Shown here: piece after piece, positions 1 through 7,963 of the stretch
Layout of the letters: every line of letters begins with the position of its first letter
Position numbering within the stretch: the stretch's first letter is position 1
Assembly (NCBI GenBank): GCA_026390015.1
Contig: JAPLGS010000075.1
Coordinates: 1 to 55,543 of the forward strand
Direction of reading: 5' to 3'
Origin: Chloroflexota bacterium
GTDB lineage: Bacteria > Chloroflexota > Anaerolineae > Anaerolineales > Villigracilaceae
DNA: 55,543 bases
Position numbers and translations under genes: made by a program
Notes under the pieces: model-generated
What the model was told of the DNA's origin: nothing
Seen by the model: the letters and a program-made list of their open reading frames with translations, nothing else
Databases searched by the model: none

Positions 1-117
1 GCGCGCCTGCTTTTCGAATTTTGAGAGAATTTTTAGATGAAACACGCCTACTCACGTCGCTTTTACCGAATTCCAAAACCTCTTATGACTGTTTTTGCTT
101 TTTGTTTCGCAGAAACT

Positions 118-891
118 CTACTCTCTCCGACAGACTGCTAGTTGAAAAAATAACACAGGTAAGCCGGCGACTGCATTGATTGATCCATGTGCCAATGCTG
201 CGACCCAGGGACTCTTTGTGTTCAAATATAACCACGAGAAAATTGTCCCAAGCAAAACACAAAAGATGATCATCATAAACATACCGAGGATCGGATAGCC
301 TGGATAGTTAAGTCCCTGCATAACTGCGGGTGCATGCCACAAGCCCCAAATGACGCCGCTGATAAGAATCGCTTTCCATTGGCCAAGCGACATAAGATGT
401 GGCAGTAAAAATCCACGCCAGCCTAATTCTTCCCCGAGCGCAAAAAGCACATTGATTAAGGGTGCAAGAGTAAATGCAAGTAAAATTTGAATTGCTACTA
501 TTAATTCAACAGGGACAGAGTTTCCACTTGCAGCAGATGCCATTGATTCGCGGATCAACGTGAAATTCAAATCCAGTTTTGCGACACCAAAAAACAGAGA
601 GAGTAATCCGCCAATGCTGGTTAATCCAATTGGTAAAAGCCATGCCCACAAATAAAAATGTTTTGGACCGAGTGTATTCAAGCGTAGATTCTTGAAGGGT
701 TGTTTCATGATCAATACAGTTGTGATAATCGCTGCGATGCCCGGTCCCCACATGGCGATTGCCCATAAACCTTGAGTTATCAATTGTTTATTGACTGGTT
801 CCATCTCCCCGAATAAAAGAGGCGTCAGAAACAAAGGCCATGAAATTGAAAATGTAATTCCTAAAAACCAGCCTATTGATTTTTTGTCCAT
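118..891 (-). CDS. CPBP family intramembrane metalloprotease
   Basis: A 257-aa polytopic membrane protein of the CPBP (CAAX protease/Abi) family. The glutamate/arginine motif EELGWRGF lies at residues 154-161, the first conserved His at about 186 (WGLWHAP) and the second His/Asn motif AHGSIN at 234-239, so the catalytic metal site looks intact. Hydrophobic stretches cover most of the chain. An AGGAG ribosome binding site precedes the ATG. It is the last gene of the minus-strand operon running from 3256. Family members process prenylated or peptide substrates or give bacteriocin immunity; the substrate here is unknown. The short C-terminus (ends LAVCRRE) may be slightly truncated. Confidence 0.9.
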   Translation of the reverse strand: MDKKSIGWFLGITFSISWPLFLTPLLFGEMEPVNKQLITQGLWAIAMWGPGIAAIITTVLIMKQPFKNLRLNTLGPKHFYLWAWLLPIGLTSIGGLLSLFFGVAKLDLNFTLIRESMASAASGNSVPVELIVAIQILLAFTLAPLINVLFALGEELGWRGFLLPHLMSLGQWKAILISGVIWGLWHAPAVMQGLNYPGYPILGMFMMIIFCVLLGTIFSWLYLNTKSPWVAALAHGSINAVAGLPVLFFQLAVCRRE

Positions 892-903
892 TGTTCTTTT
901 CTC

Positions 904-1131
904 CTAATTTTGTGACGGCATGGATCTAAGTCGTTTTGTTGCAGGTGACAACAGACGTTTCGCGATCACATTGATCTTGTTCGCATTTTCAATAATATGA
1001 GTGGATACAACTTCCCAGCCTTCTTCGCCCCATTCATTCAAGAGTTGTTCCAGTTGATCTGCTTTAACGCCAGACCATAGTGAACCGACGGTCTGTACAC
1101 GATATTCCCATTGCTTGAACTCTTCAGCCAT
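904..1131 (-). CDS. DUF4177 domain protein
   Basis: A 75-aa soluble protein. The pattern WEYRVQTVG, then LNEWGEEGWEVVS, is the typical DUF4177 signature (one strand, one helix ending GWE, then strands). It has a good AGGAG site seven bases before the ATG and lies 12 bp upstream of the CPBP protease gene, so the two are probably co-transcribed. The molecular function of the family is not known. Confidence 0.8.
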   Translation of the reverse strand: MAEEFKQWEYRVQTVGSLWSGVKADQLEQLLNEWGEEGWEVVSTHIIENANKINVIAKRLLSPATKRLRSMPSQN

Positions 1132-1187
1132 TTTAGTCTCCTTATTTATTGGCAGAAAACCATGAGCTATTTTTAACAGAAGCTTCT

Positions 1188-1231
1188 ACACAGGCAATTT
1201 CTGGTGATGTTTCACGTGAAACTGCCTGTGT
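1188..1231. promoter_or_regulatory. parS-like palindrome inside a larger inverted repeat
   Basis: Positions 1208-1223 read TGTTTCACGTGAAACT, which matches the widely conserved ParB binding site parS (TGTTTCACGTGAAACA) at 15 of 16 bases; the inner 14 bases (1209-1222) are a perfect palindrome. It lies in the 111-bp gap between the DUF4177 and SdpI-like genes. Nine-base arms ACACAGGCA (1188-1196) and TGCCTGTGT (1223-1231) flank it and could make a hairpin in RNA. The parS identity is a motif match only; no parA or parB gene is present in the window. Confidence 0.6.
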
Positions 1232-1242
1232 GTAAATTTAGT

Positions 1243-1893
1243 TTAGGCCTTCGTTTCATCCCGATATAACACGTACGAATAGATCACGAGGAATAAAGAG
1301 GATCCCATCAATGGAACAAACAGAAACCAAAAGGAAGTCATGCCGCCAAAGAATCCGCCAATGATGGCAAGCGCGCCGGATGCCATGAACAAGGTTGCGC
1401 CAAGTTGATGGGTTTTGTCCCACACATAGTCGCTGGATAATGTCCACGGTGTGCGGATGCCGATGAAGAAGTTGCGCTTCGCTTTTCGCAGCAAGAATCC
1501 AATGGCGATAAATAGCACGCCCATGAATGGAAGCATTGCCGTGCTCATCTTGAAGTTCGTAAATCCGAGGCTCCAGACCAAAGTCAGTCCGTGGATGTAA
1601 AGCATAAACGCAATGATCAGTACGATGAAAACGTTGAAGGTGTCGCGGAACTGTGCGATATTCGCCTTGAGCGGATCTATGTTTGGTATAACCAGGAACA
1701 GTACCATCAATCCCAGTGTGACGAGCGGCATCATAAACACGCCCCAAAACTTGGGCGTAGTCCCGTCTACTTGATCGTTGACATTCCAATGCGAGGCCAT
1801 TTGATCGGGCAGTTGATTCCATAACACCGCGCCAACGATTATGGCAATGGCTATCAGGAAGGTTGATATGATGAATGTAGTTTTAGTAGACAT
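1243..1893 (-). CDS. SdpI-like (DUF1648) membrane protein
   Basis: A 216-aa membrane protein with about six hydrophobic segments. The N-terminal DUF1648 motif LPDQMASHWNVNDQVDG (about residues 28-44) and the later SdpI motif FFIGIRTPWTL (about 142-152) identify the SdpI family, known from Bacillus subtilis as the immunity protein and signal-transduction partner for the SdpC toxin. No SdpC-like gene is present nearby. It sits 42 bp after the slipin gene in the same operon, which fits a membrane-stress or immunity role. Confidence 0.88.
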   Translation of the reverse strand: MSTKTTFIISTFLIAIAIIVGAVLWNQLPDQMASHWNVNDQVDGTTPKFWGVFMMPLVTLGLMVLFLVIPNIDPLKANIAQFRDTFNVFIVLIIAFMLYIHGLTLVWSLGFTNFKMSTAMLPFMGVLFIAIGFLLRKAKRNFFIGIRTPWTLSSDYVWDKTHQLGATLFMASGALAIIGGFFGGMTSFWFLFVPLMGSSLFLVIYSYVLYRDETKA

Positions 1894-1935
1894 TTTATTT
1901 CTCCTTGTTGTTTTCGTTAACGTGAAACCAGTCTG

Positions 1936-2874
1936 TTATTCTTTGGGAAGATTGTTCTGCGCCAGAGAGACCATGCCGCTCATCGCGCCCAGGTTCATTG
2001 AGTCCACGGCAGAGGATGGTACGATCACTAGCGCGCCTTTTTCTTTCAAGCCTTCAAATAACATGTTCATGGCGCGCAGATGTAACGCGGTCGGATTGTT
2101 GATATAAGCTTTTGACGCTTCTGCAAACGAAGCTGCAATCTGAAGTTCGGATTCTCCCAGGATCACGCGAGATTGCCTTTCGCGTTCGGCCTGCGCCTGG
2201 CGAGACATTGCGTTTTCCAGATCTGGTGGAATGATCACGTCTCGGATCTCAACGGATTGCACGGTCACGCCCCAGGGAGTTGTTCTTTCGTCAATGATCT
2301 TTTGTAGATCGGCATCCATCTTTCCGCGGCCCACCAAAATATCCGCCAGAGTCATTTGACCGATGATCTCGCGCAGCGCGGTCTGCGCGGCCCACGAGAT
2401 CGCGGAGTTGTAATCGGTCACTTCGAGCGCGGCCTTCTCTGCATCCCACACCACCCAGAACAAAACTGCATCCACATCCACAGGCACTGTATCTTTTGTG
2501 AGCGTCTTTTCCGCAGAGAACGAAGTCACTGCCACGCGGTGATCGATCCACATCACGGCTGTATCAATGATGGGAATGACCCAGAATAGACCTGGACCTT
2601 TTAGACCAATGAATTTGCCGAGACGCAACACGACAACTTTTTCCCATTGCGAAGCGACTTTCATTGCGAATAAAAAATACGTCCCGATCAACGCACAGCC
2701 AATCACCCAGGAGCCGAGCAGCCCCTCAGAAATACGACCGTCCCCCATGATCGCGCCTAGGATCGCGATGACCAGAAATATACCAAACAATGCACCTGCA
2801 ATTGGAGAGATATGCTGCTCATCTTTTTTTATGTTTCGTTTTTCGATTGCTGACTTAATAAATTTTGTGTTCAT
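1936..2874 (-). CDS. Slipin family SPFH/band 7 protein
   Basis: A 312-aa stomatin-like protein. Two N-terminal membrane segments (about 25-44 and 52-72) are followed by the SPFH domain (about 78-250), including VVLRLGKFIGLKGPGLFW and the characteristic TPWGVTVQSVEIRDVIIP. A charged helix with QAQAERERQSR then leads to a C-terminal oligomerisation segment. Slipins form ring or cage assemblies in membrane microdomains and often pair with NfeD-like proteases; no nfeD is present here. AGGAG precedes the start. It is directly downstream of the broken GntR regulator. Confidence 0.92.
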   Translation of the reverse strand: MNTKFIKSAIEKRNIKKDEQHISPIAGALFGIFLVIAILGAIMGDGRISEGLLGSWVIGCALIGTYFLFAMKVASQWEKVVVLRLGKFIGLKGPGLFWVIPIIDTAVMWIDHRVAVTSFSAEKTLTKDTVPVDVDAVLFWVVWDAEKAALEVTDYNSAISWAAQTALREIIGQMTLADILVGRGKMDADLQKIIDERTTPWGVTVQSVEIRDVIIPPDLENAMSRQAQAERERQSRVILGESELQIAASFAEASKAYINNPTALHLRAMNMLFEGLKEKGALVIVPSSAVDSMNLGAMSGMVSLAQNNLPKE

Positions 2875-2897
2875 TTTTACATTCTCCTGGTTTATGA

Positions 2898-3256
2898 TTA
2901 TTCATTATCGTTGACAGCCGCTTCTTTCTTTAACTTCAAACTGTCTCTCACAATTCGGCTGACTTCACGCTCTGAGAATCCCAGCCGAAAAGCTTCGTTG
3001 ATGAATCTCTGAGTAAGCGCCTCAAGCGATTCTCGCCGCAATCTTTCGCTGACTTCTGGCGGAGGTATTTCTGTGATGTAGCCACTGTGTTGAAGTTGAC
3101 TCTCAAATCCTGCGCCAATGCGCGGACTGTTGGCAGCTGGTCGCCAGGCTTGATGATCCCATTCACCAATTGGCTTTGGATTTGATTCACGATCTGTGTA
3201 TAGATCGGCAGACCTGAGCGAATGTCTAAATTAAGGGTGAGTTTGTTTTCTGCCAT
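2898..3256 (-). pseudogene. GntR (YtrA-type) regulator broken by an out-of-frame deletion
   Basis: The first 62 or so residues are a clear YtrA-subfamily GntR winged helix (SGLPIYTQIVNQIQSQLV, GDQLPTVRALAQDLRVNFNTVA). The frame then becomes unrelated and stops at 2948. The other frame resumes the family C-terminus exactly where expected: YITEIPPPEVSERLRRESLE, then QRFINEAFRLGFSEREVSRI, ending at a TAA at 2898. About 20 residues of the wing (the usual RAY...GRGT segment) are missing at roughly 3078-3085, with a shift of frame. This is either a real inactivating deletion or an assembly error. The intact protein would repress this operon. Confidence 0.82.
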
Positions 3257-3269
3257 AGATCTCCTGTTT

Positions 3270-3323
3270 ATTGTACTAATTGTATCATTGTAATAATTGT
3301 ATCCTTTTTGCGCTTTTTGTCAA
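3270..3323 (-). promoter_or_regulatory. Promoter and four-repeat operator of the slipin operon
   Basis: On the minus strand TTGACA (3318-3323) and TACAAT (3296-3301) are 16 bp apart, a good sigma-70 type promoter for the operon. On the plus strand ATTGTA occurs four times (3270, 3279, 3287, 3296) with starts 9, 8 and 9 bp apart, covering the -10 box and the transcription start. This placement is typical of an autoregulatory operator for the GntR protein encoded next to it; the binding itself is inferred. Confidence 0.65.
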
Positions 3324-3336
3324 GAGGGTTTTCCAC

Positions 3337-3371
3337 AAAGTGGATTCTGTTTGTTGAGCAGAATCCACTTT
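3337..3371. repeat. Perfect 13-bp inverted repeat upstream of pdxS
   Basis: AAAGTGGATTCTG (3337-3349) and CAGAATCCACTTT (3359-3371) are perfect complements around a 9-base centre. It lies between divergently transcribed genes, so a simple terminator is not expected. It could be an operator, a leader hairpin of pdxS, or a remnant of a small mobile repeat. Confidence 0.55.
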
Positions 3372-3470
3372 CAGATTAAGAGATGAAGCGCTTTCTGTTT
3401 ACGTCTTCATATGATTTAAAGATTATCTGCATGGTAGAATTCATCCGCATTAATTAAAGGAGTCTATAAA

Positions 3471-4358
3471 ATGGAAACAAAAACTGGAACGTGGATCGAG
3501 AAAAAAGGTTTGGCTCAAATGTTAAAAGGCGGCGTCATCATGGATGTGGTGAATGTTGAGCAGGCCAGGATCGCAGAAGATGCGGGAGCGTGCGCGGTGA
3601 TGGCATTGGAGCGCGTCCCTGCGGATATTCGCGCGGATGGCGGCGTGGCGCGCATGTCTGACCCTGATATGATCTTGAAGATCATGGAAGCGGTCAGCAT
3701 CCCCGTCATGGCGAAGTGCCGCATTGGGCATTTCGTGGAAGCGCAAATTTTGGAATCACTCGGCGTGGATTACATTGATGAATCTGAAGTGTTGACTCCC
3801 GCGGATGAAGAACATCATATCTTGAAGCATAAATTCAAAGTCCCATTCGTTTGCGGATGCCGCAATATTGGTGAGGCGTTACGACGTATTGGCGAAGGCG
3901 CTGCTATGATCCGCACCAAGGGTGAAGCGGGTACAGGGGATGTGGTCGAAGCCGTCCGCCATGCGCGCAGTGTGATGGGTTCGATCCGCCAATTGCAAAC
4001 CATGGGCGATGAAGAGTTGATGACTTTCGCCAAGAATAATGGCGCGCCATACGAACTCGTTAAAGAAGTGAAACAACTGGGTAGAATGCCCGTTGTAAAT
4101 TTCGCCGCGGGCGGGGTTGCAACTCCTGCGGATGCGGCGTTGATGATGCAGCTCGGCGTGGACGGTGTCTTCGTCGGCTCTGGTATCTTCAAGAGCGGTG
4201 ATCCAGCCAAACGCGCCGCGGCCATTGTGAAGTCGGTGACTTTTTATCAGGACGCATCTGTTCTTGCGGAAGTGAGCAAAAATCTCGGCGAGGCCATGGT
4301 GGGACGCAACGTTTCACAAATGCCCGAAGGCGAAAAGATGGCGGGGCGTGGGTGGTAA
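3471..4358 (+). CDS. pdxS: Pyridoxal 5'-phosphate synthase lyase subunit
   Basis: A 295-aa TIM-barrel protein, full length for PdxS. It makes PLP from ribose 5-phosphate, glyceraldehyde 3-phosphate and ammonia delivered by PdxT, as a 12+12 complex in the cytosol. The two catalytic lysines are present: K82 in VMAKCRIGH and K150 in [22 protein letters not shown] and the phosphate-binding [17 protein letters not shown] are also conserved. AAGGAG precedes the ATG by 9 bases. pdxT follows after 76 bp, so the pair is probably one transcript. Confidence 0.98.
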   Translation: METKTGTWIEKKGLAQMLKGGVIMDVVNVEQARIAEDAGACAVMALERVPADIRADGGVARMSDPDMILKIMEAVSIPVMAKCRIGHFVEAQILESLGVDYIDESEVLTPADEEHHILKHKFKVPFVCGCRNIGEALRRIGEGAAMIRTKGEAGTGDVVEAVRHARSVMGSIRQLQTMGDEELMTFAKNNGAPYELVKEVKQLGRMPVVNFAAGGVATPADAALMMQLGVDGVFVGSGIFKSGDPAKRAAAIVKSVTFYQDASVLAEVSKNLGEAMVGRNVSQMPEGEKMAGRGW

Positions 4359-4434
4359 GAGAATTTATCAATAATCAGTGAATAGTGATCAGTGGTTTCA
4401 TAACCGACTGCTTTTTACTGGCTGAAAAAAAATT

Positions 4435-5013
4435 ATGAAAATCGGCGTGCTCGCCTTACAAGGTGATTTTTCAGAACATAGTTCCATGCTAAAAAAAATT
4501 GGCGTGGATGCAGTTGAAGTACGTTTACCAAAACATCTCGACGATTTGGATGGTTTGATCATCCCTGGCGGCGAATCCACTACCATTGGCAAACTCGCAG
4601 TAGCGTATGATTTGATGGAACCATTGAAGCAATTCGGAAAGAGTCATGCCATTTGGGGAACCTGCGCGGGTGCGATCTTTCTTTCAAAAAACGCAAACTC
4701 TGAGCAACCTTTGCTTGGCTTAATGGATATCAAAGTGCAGCGCAATGCCTTTGGTCGTCAAGTGGATTCGTTCGAGACCGATCTTGAAATTGACGAGTTG
4801 ATGAAAGCAACTGGCACCGAACATCCTTATCACGCAATTTTTATCCGCGCACCATTGATCGAGTCGGTGCACGGAAAAGCGAGGATACTTTCCGCGCTTG
4901 AAGATGGACGCATCGTTGCGGCGCAGGAAGGTCGTTTGCTCGCAACTTCGTTTCATCCCGAGTTGACAAATGACACACGCTTTCATCAATATTTTATTAC
5001 GTTGGCAAGTTAA
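4435..5013 (+). CDS. pdxT: Pyridoxal 5'-phosphate synthase glutaminase subunit
   Basis: A 192-aa class I glutamine amidotransferase that supplies ammonia to PdxS. MKIGVLALQGDFSEH and IIPGGESTT are hallmark motifs; the nucleophile is C77 in GTCAGAI, and the triad is completed by H174 and E176 in SFHPELTND. The length is normal for PdxT. Its stop codon lies inside a 40-bp perfect palindrome (4997-5036). Confidence 0.98.
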   Translation: MKIGVLALQGDFSEHSSMLKKIGVDAVEVRLPKHLDDLDGLIIPGGESTTIGKLAVAYDLMEPLKQFGKSHAIWGTCAGAIFLSKNANSEQPLLGLMDIKVQRNAFGRQVDSFETDLEIDELMKATGTEHPYHAIFIRAPLIESVHGKARILSALEDGRIVAAQEGRLLATSFHPELTNDTRFHQYFITLAS

Positions 5014-5036
5014 AACGTTTTAACTTGCCAACGTAA
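4997..5036. terminator. 40-bp perfect palindrome over the pdxT stop codon
   Basis: Twenty bases on each side of the centre (5016/5017) are exact complements with no unpaired loop in the DNA; the centre is AAAACGTTTT and the outer arms are TTACGTTGGCAAG and CTTGCCAACGTAA. The pdxT stop TAA is at 5011-5013. It can form a strong hairpin in either transcript, but it has no long U tract, so termination or mRNA 3' protection is likely rather than certain. Confidence 0.6.
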
Positions 5037-5043
5037 ATACCCA

Positions 5044-5964
5044 ATGTCCATTCGCCCTCTTGATCTCCTTGATATTCCAATTATTTCACGTTATCGAAAC
5101 GACGTCATCACACTCGATAGCGCGCGTGCACTTACGCGTGGGCATCCGCTCGGGGCGATGGGACTGCTTGCGTATGTGAATCCAACTCGGCATTTATATG
5201 CGGCTATTGCCAATGGCGGAGATTCTGCCCTGCTGGGCGGAGTCATTCACACGCGTGGAGAGACATTTGCCAAATTGTTATATCTTGCGCCATCCTCCCG
5301 TTTGGATGATCTTAAACTACCCGCCTTGCTCGAACATCTTGTAGTGCAAGCGGGCGAATGGAAAGCATTTCACGTGATGGCTGAGGTGGAAGAATCGAGT
5401 CATATTTTTCCAGCGTTACGCGCTACAGGATTCTCCGTCTACGCGTGGCAGAAGATGTGGGATGTGAGTCAGATCGAGAAAACCGAAGCAACTTCCAGTT
5501 TCAGTTGGAGGCGTGTACAGTCAGTCGATCTGCCGGCGGTGCAGAGTCTGCATTATCAAATTGTCCCGCCGCTGATGCATCCAGTTGAACCTGCGCCAAA
5601 ACGGGTGATCGGGTTTGTACATTCAGAGAATATGAAATCTTACGCGAGTGTAACTTCGGGAATGTACGGCATTGTGCTGACGCCGCTCATTCATCCCGAT
5701 GAACATAATGTCAGCGAAAAAATTACGTCGCTGGTGGCGAACCTGCCAGATCGCCGCGGACGGAAAATTTATTTATGTGTGCGTTCGTATCAGACCTGGC
5801 TTGAACCCGCCTTGGAAGATCTCGGCGCGCAGGCTTCGCCGCGTCAGGCAGTGATGGTGAAACATTTGGCGCGTTTGATACAGGAAGGTCAATTGGCGCG
5901 TGCAGTTCCCGCGAACATTAACGTGCAGCCTTCGCGCATCAGCAGAATGGATGTTGACGAGTAA
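5044..5964 (+). CDS. GNAT-like protein of unknown function
   Basis: A 306-aa soluble protein. The opening SIRPLDLLDIPIISRYR is typical of the first strand and helix of GNAT acetyltransferases, and the alternating strand/helix pattern appears to occur twice (about 1-145 and 155-275), as in tandem-GNAT proteins. No clear acetyl-CoA P-loop (Q/RxxGxG/A) can be pointed to, so it may be a degenerate or non-catalytic GNAT. Its TAA overlaps the next ATG by one base, suggesting translational coupling to the HAD hydrolase. Confidence 0.6.
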   Translation: MSIRPLDLLDIPIISRYRNDVITLDSARALTRGHPLGAMGLLAYVNPTRHLYAAIANGGDSALLGGVIHTRGETFAKLLYLAPSSRLDDLKLPALLEHLVVQAGEWKAFHVMAEVEESSHIFPALRATGFSVYAWQKMWDVSQIEKTEATSSFSWRRVQSVDLPAVQSLHYQIVPPLMHPVEPAPKRVIGFVHSENMKSYASVTSGMYGIVLTPLIHPDEHNVSEKITSLVANLPDRRGRKIYLCVRSYQTWLEPALEDLGAQASPRQAVMVKHLARLIQEGQLARAVPANINVQPSRISRMDVDE

Positions 5965-6626
5965 TGCTAAAAGCGCTGATCTTTGATTTTGATGGATTGA
6001 TCCTCGATACCGAAACGCCAGAAGTTTTTGTTTGGCAATCCATTTATAAAGAATATGGATTTGAATTACCTGTGCAGGAATGGGAGAAGACGATCGGTGG
6101 ATATGGACTCTCAAACTTTGATGCGGCGGAACATCTCTCGCATCTTTCTTCGGGACGGCTGGATCCTGTTTCTTTGAGATCACGCTACCGAAAAGAATCG
6201 GACGCCATCATCCACGCCAGTCCCATTTTGCCGGGCGTGCTTGGCATGATCGAGCAGGCAAAAGCGGCTGGTTTGAAGGTCGCCATTGGTTCAAGTTCGC
6301 CGCATTCCTGGGTGGATACGCATGCGAAGCGGCTGGGAATTTTTGAGCTGTTCGATCACATCATCTGCGCGGATGACGTTGCGCCTGGCAGGACAAAACC
6401 CAACCCCGATATTTATTTGAAGGCGCTGGGTCAACTCAACGTTAAGAATGATGCGGCTGTCGTGTTCGAAGATTCTCTCAATGGAGTATTGGCCGCTCAT
6501 CGGGCAGAGATCTTTGTGGTGGCAGTACCAAATCCATTGACCGCTAAAATGGGCGTATCTGGCGATATCACAGTTTCATCGTTGGCTGAATTATCTTTGC
6601 AGGATTTGTTAGACAAGATTTCATAG
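5964..6626 (+). CDS. HAD superfamily hydrolase (subfamily IA, beta-phosphoglucomutase-like)
   Basis: A 220-aa haloacid-dehalogenase-like enzyme. Motif I is DFDGLILDTE with nucleophile D8 and acid/base D10; motif II is S110 in IGSSSP; motif III is K145 in RTKPNPDIY; motif IV is E169-D170 in VVFEDSLNG. A four-helix cap sits between motifs I and II. These enzymes cleave or transfer phosphate on sugar phosphates or related small molecules; the substrate here cannot be told from sequence. Confidence 0.92.
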   Translation: MLKALIFDFDGLILDTETPEVFVWQSIYKEYGFELPVQEWEKTIGGYGLSNFDAAEHLSHLSSGRLDPVSLRSRYRKESDAIIHASPILPGVLGMIEQAKAAGLKVAIGSSSPHSWVDTHAKRLGIFELFDHIICADDVAPGRTKPNPDIYLKALGQLNVKNDAAVVFEDSLNGVLAAHRAEIFVVAVPNPLTAKMGVSGDITVSSLAELSLQDLLDKIS

Positions 6627-6645
6627 AAAATATGGAAGGATGAAA

Positions 6646-7893
6646 ATGTTTTCTGGCCGTAAAATATTTATTTTCCTTTTGCCGATTCTGCTTGGCTTGG
6701 CAAGCGCATATTTATTTAGAACAAAAAGTTTTTCTCCCGTGGTTGCCGTCACTCCCACGCTGGCAGTAATAACCGTCGTGCCAACGATCACTCCCACCCA
6801 TATTCCCAAAATAATTTCTATTGACGAGGGTCCACTAAAAGATTCCGTCATCGCTGCCGGCGATTATTTGGTGCGCCAACAACTCACGAATGGAGAATTG
6901 TCATATCAAGTTGATATTTTTACGGGGGAAAGAGCGTATTCGCCATCTTATCTTCGCTTGGTTGCAGGTACGGGTTCTCTTTTTACGGTCTGTCGTGTTT
7001 CAGATGATCCTAAATATTGCATCGCAGGAGATTCTGCGCTTGAGCATTATCTTGAATTTCTTGTAAGTGACCCCAAAAAATTTAAAGGGACATGTCTTTA
7101 CACGGATGGCAGTTGCCAGTTAAGCGGTTCCGCGCTGACGGTGGATACTATTTACAAACGCTGGCAGGCAACAGATGGATTTTTTCTGACAGACCAAAAT
7201 TTGCTAGAGACGGCCAGCGAGCTTGGCTATTTCATTGTGTCCATGCGTAAACCTGAAGGCGGCTTTTATCATTTATTCGACCCGCATCTTGTAGGTGAAG
7301 TAAAGCCTGATTATTTTTCAGCGTTCGCTTCCAGTGAGGCTTTACTTGCGCTCACAGAACTTTATGAAATGACAAATAATGTTTTTTGGCTTGCGCAGGC
7401 GCGTGAGGTCAATGCATATATGATCACACAGCCGGTTACCGAAGATTATTGGCATAGCTATTTCTTTAGTATGCTTGCGCGGCTGGATCATTTAAATAAG
7501 GCGGATAAAGAATACGCAGTTGAGATCGCAAAAACGATCATTGTCGGGCAGGTACGCTCGCTCGATCCGAAGAATACCAGCATAGCTACTGCCACAAAAG
7601 TGGAATCGCTTGCGGCGCTTGCTCAGGCATTTTATCTTTCAGGCGCGGAACATGAATGGCTCGATCCCGAAATACGCACTTTTATTACATTCGTACAGGC
7701 GCGCCAACTTCCAGATAACAACTGTAACTGGGAGATCAGTAAAGATATGATAACAAGATATGGCGGCGGAATCTTCAGCAGTTGTGACGATGCCTCGATC
7801 CGCATTGACGGCCTTCAGCATTGGATCAATGGGGTGACAGCGTATTTGGAATATCAGAGTATGATTAACTCAGATTACGCACCCTCACCCTAG
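6646..7893 (+). CDS. Membrane-anchored extracytoplasmic protein with helical-barrel-like domain
   Basis: About 415 aa. A single N-terminal membrane anchor (about residues 4-21) and a Thr/Pro/Val-rich linker lead to a large outside domain. That domain holds repeated amphipathic helical pairs (for example PSYLRLVAGTGSLF, SAFASSEALLALTELYEM, VESLAALAQAFYLSG), like the (alpha/alpha) toroids of six-hairpin glycosidases and related proteins, plus several cysteines suited to disulfides. Catalytic residues are not recognised. The ATG at 6646 is chosen over that at 6640 because GGAAGG is then correctly spaced. Confidence 0.65.
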   Translation: MFSGRKIFIFLLPILLGLASAYLFRTKSFSPVVAVTPTLAVITVVPTITPTHIPKIISIDEGPLKDSVIAAGDYLVRQQLTNGELSYQVDIFTGERAYSPSYLRLVAGTGSLFTVCRVSDDPKYCIAGDSALEHYLEFLVSDPKKFKGTCLYTDGSCQLSGSALTVDTIYKRWQATDGFFLTDQNLLETASELGYFIVSMRKPEGGFYHLFDPHLVGEVKPDYFSAFASSEALLALTELYEMTNNVFWLAQAREVNAYMITQPVTEDYWHSYFFSMLARLDHLNKADKEYAVEIAKTIIVGQVRSLDPKNTSIATATKVESLAALAQAFYLSGAEHEWLDPEIRTFITFVQARQLPDNNCNWEISKDMITRYGGGIFSSCDDASIRIDGLQHWINGVTAYLEYQSMINSDYAPSP

Positions 7894-7963
7894 CCACTTC
7901 CCCGTTAAGGGCAAGGGTTGCGGATGAAAGAGAATTCTGCGAAAATTTAACAAGGAGTTTAAT

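Noticed and set aside
1256-1822. A 188-codon minus-strand frame overlapping the SdpI-like gene
   Set aside because: Same region in another frame as a clear SdpI family gene; the translation shows no family pattern.
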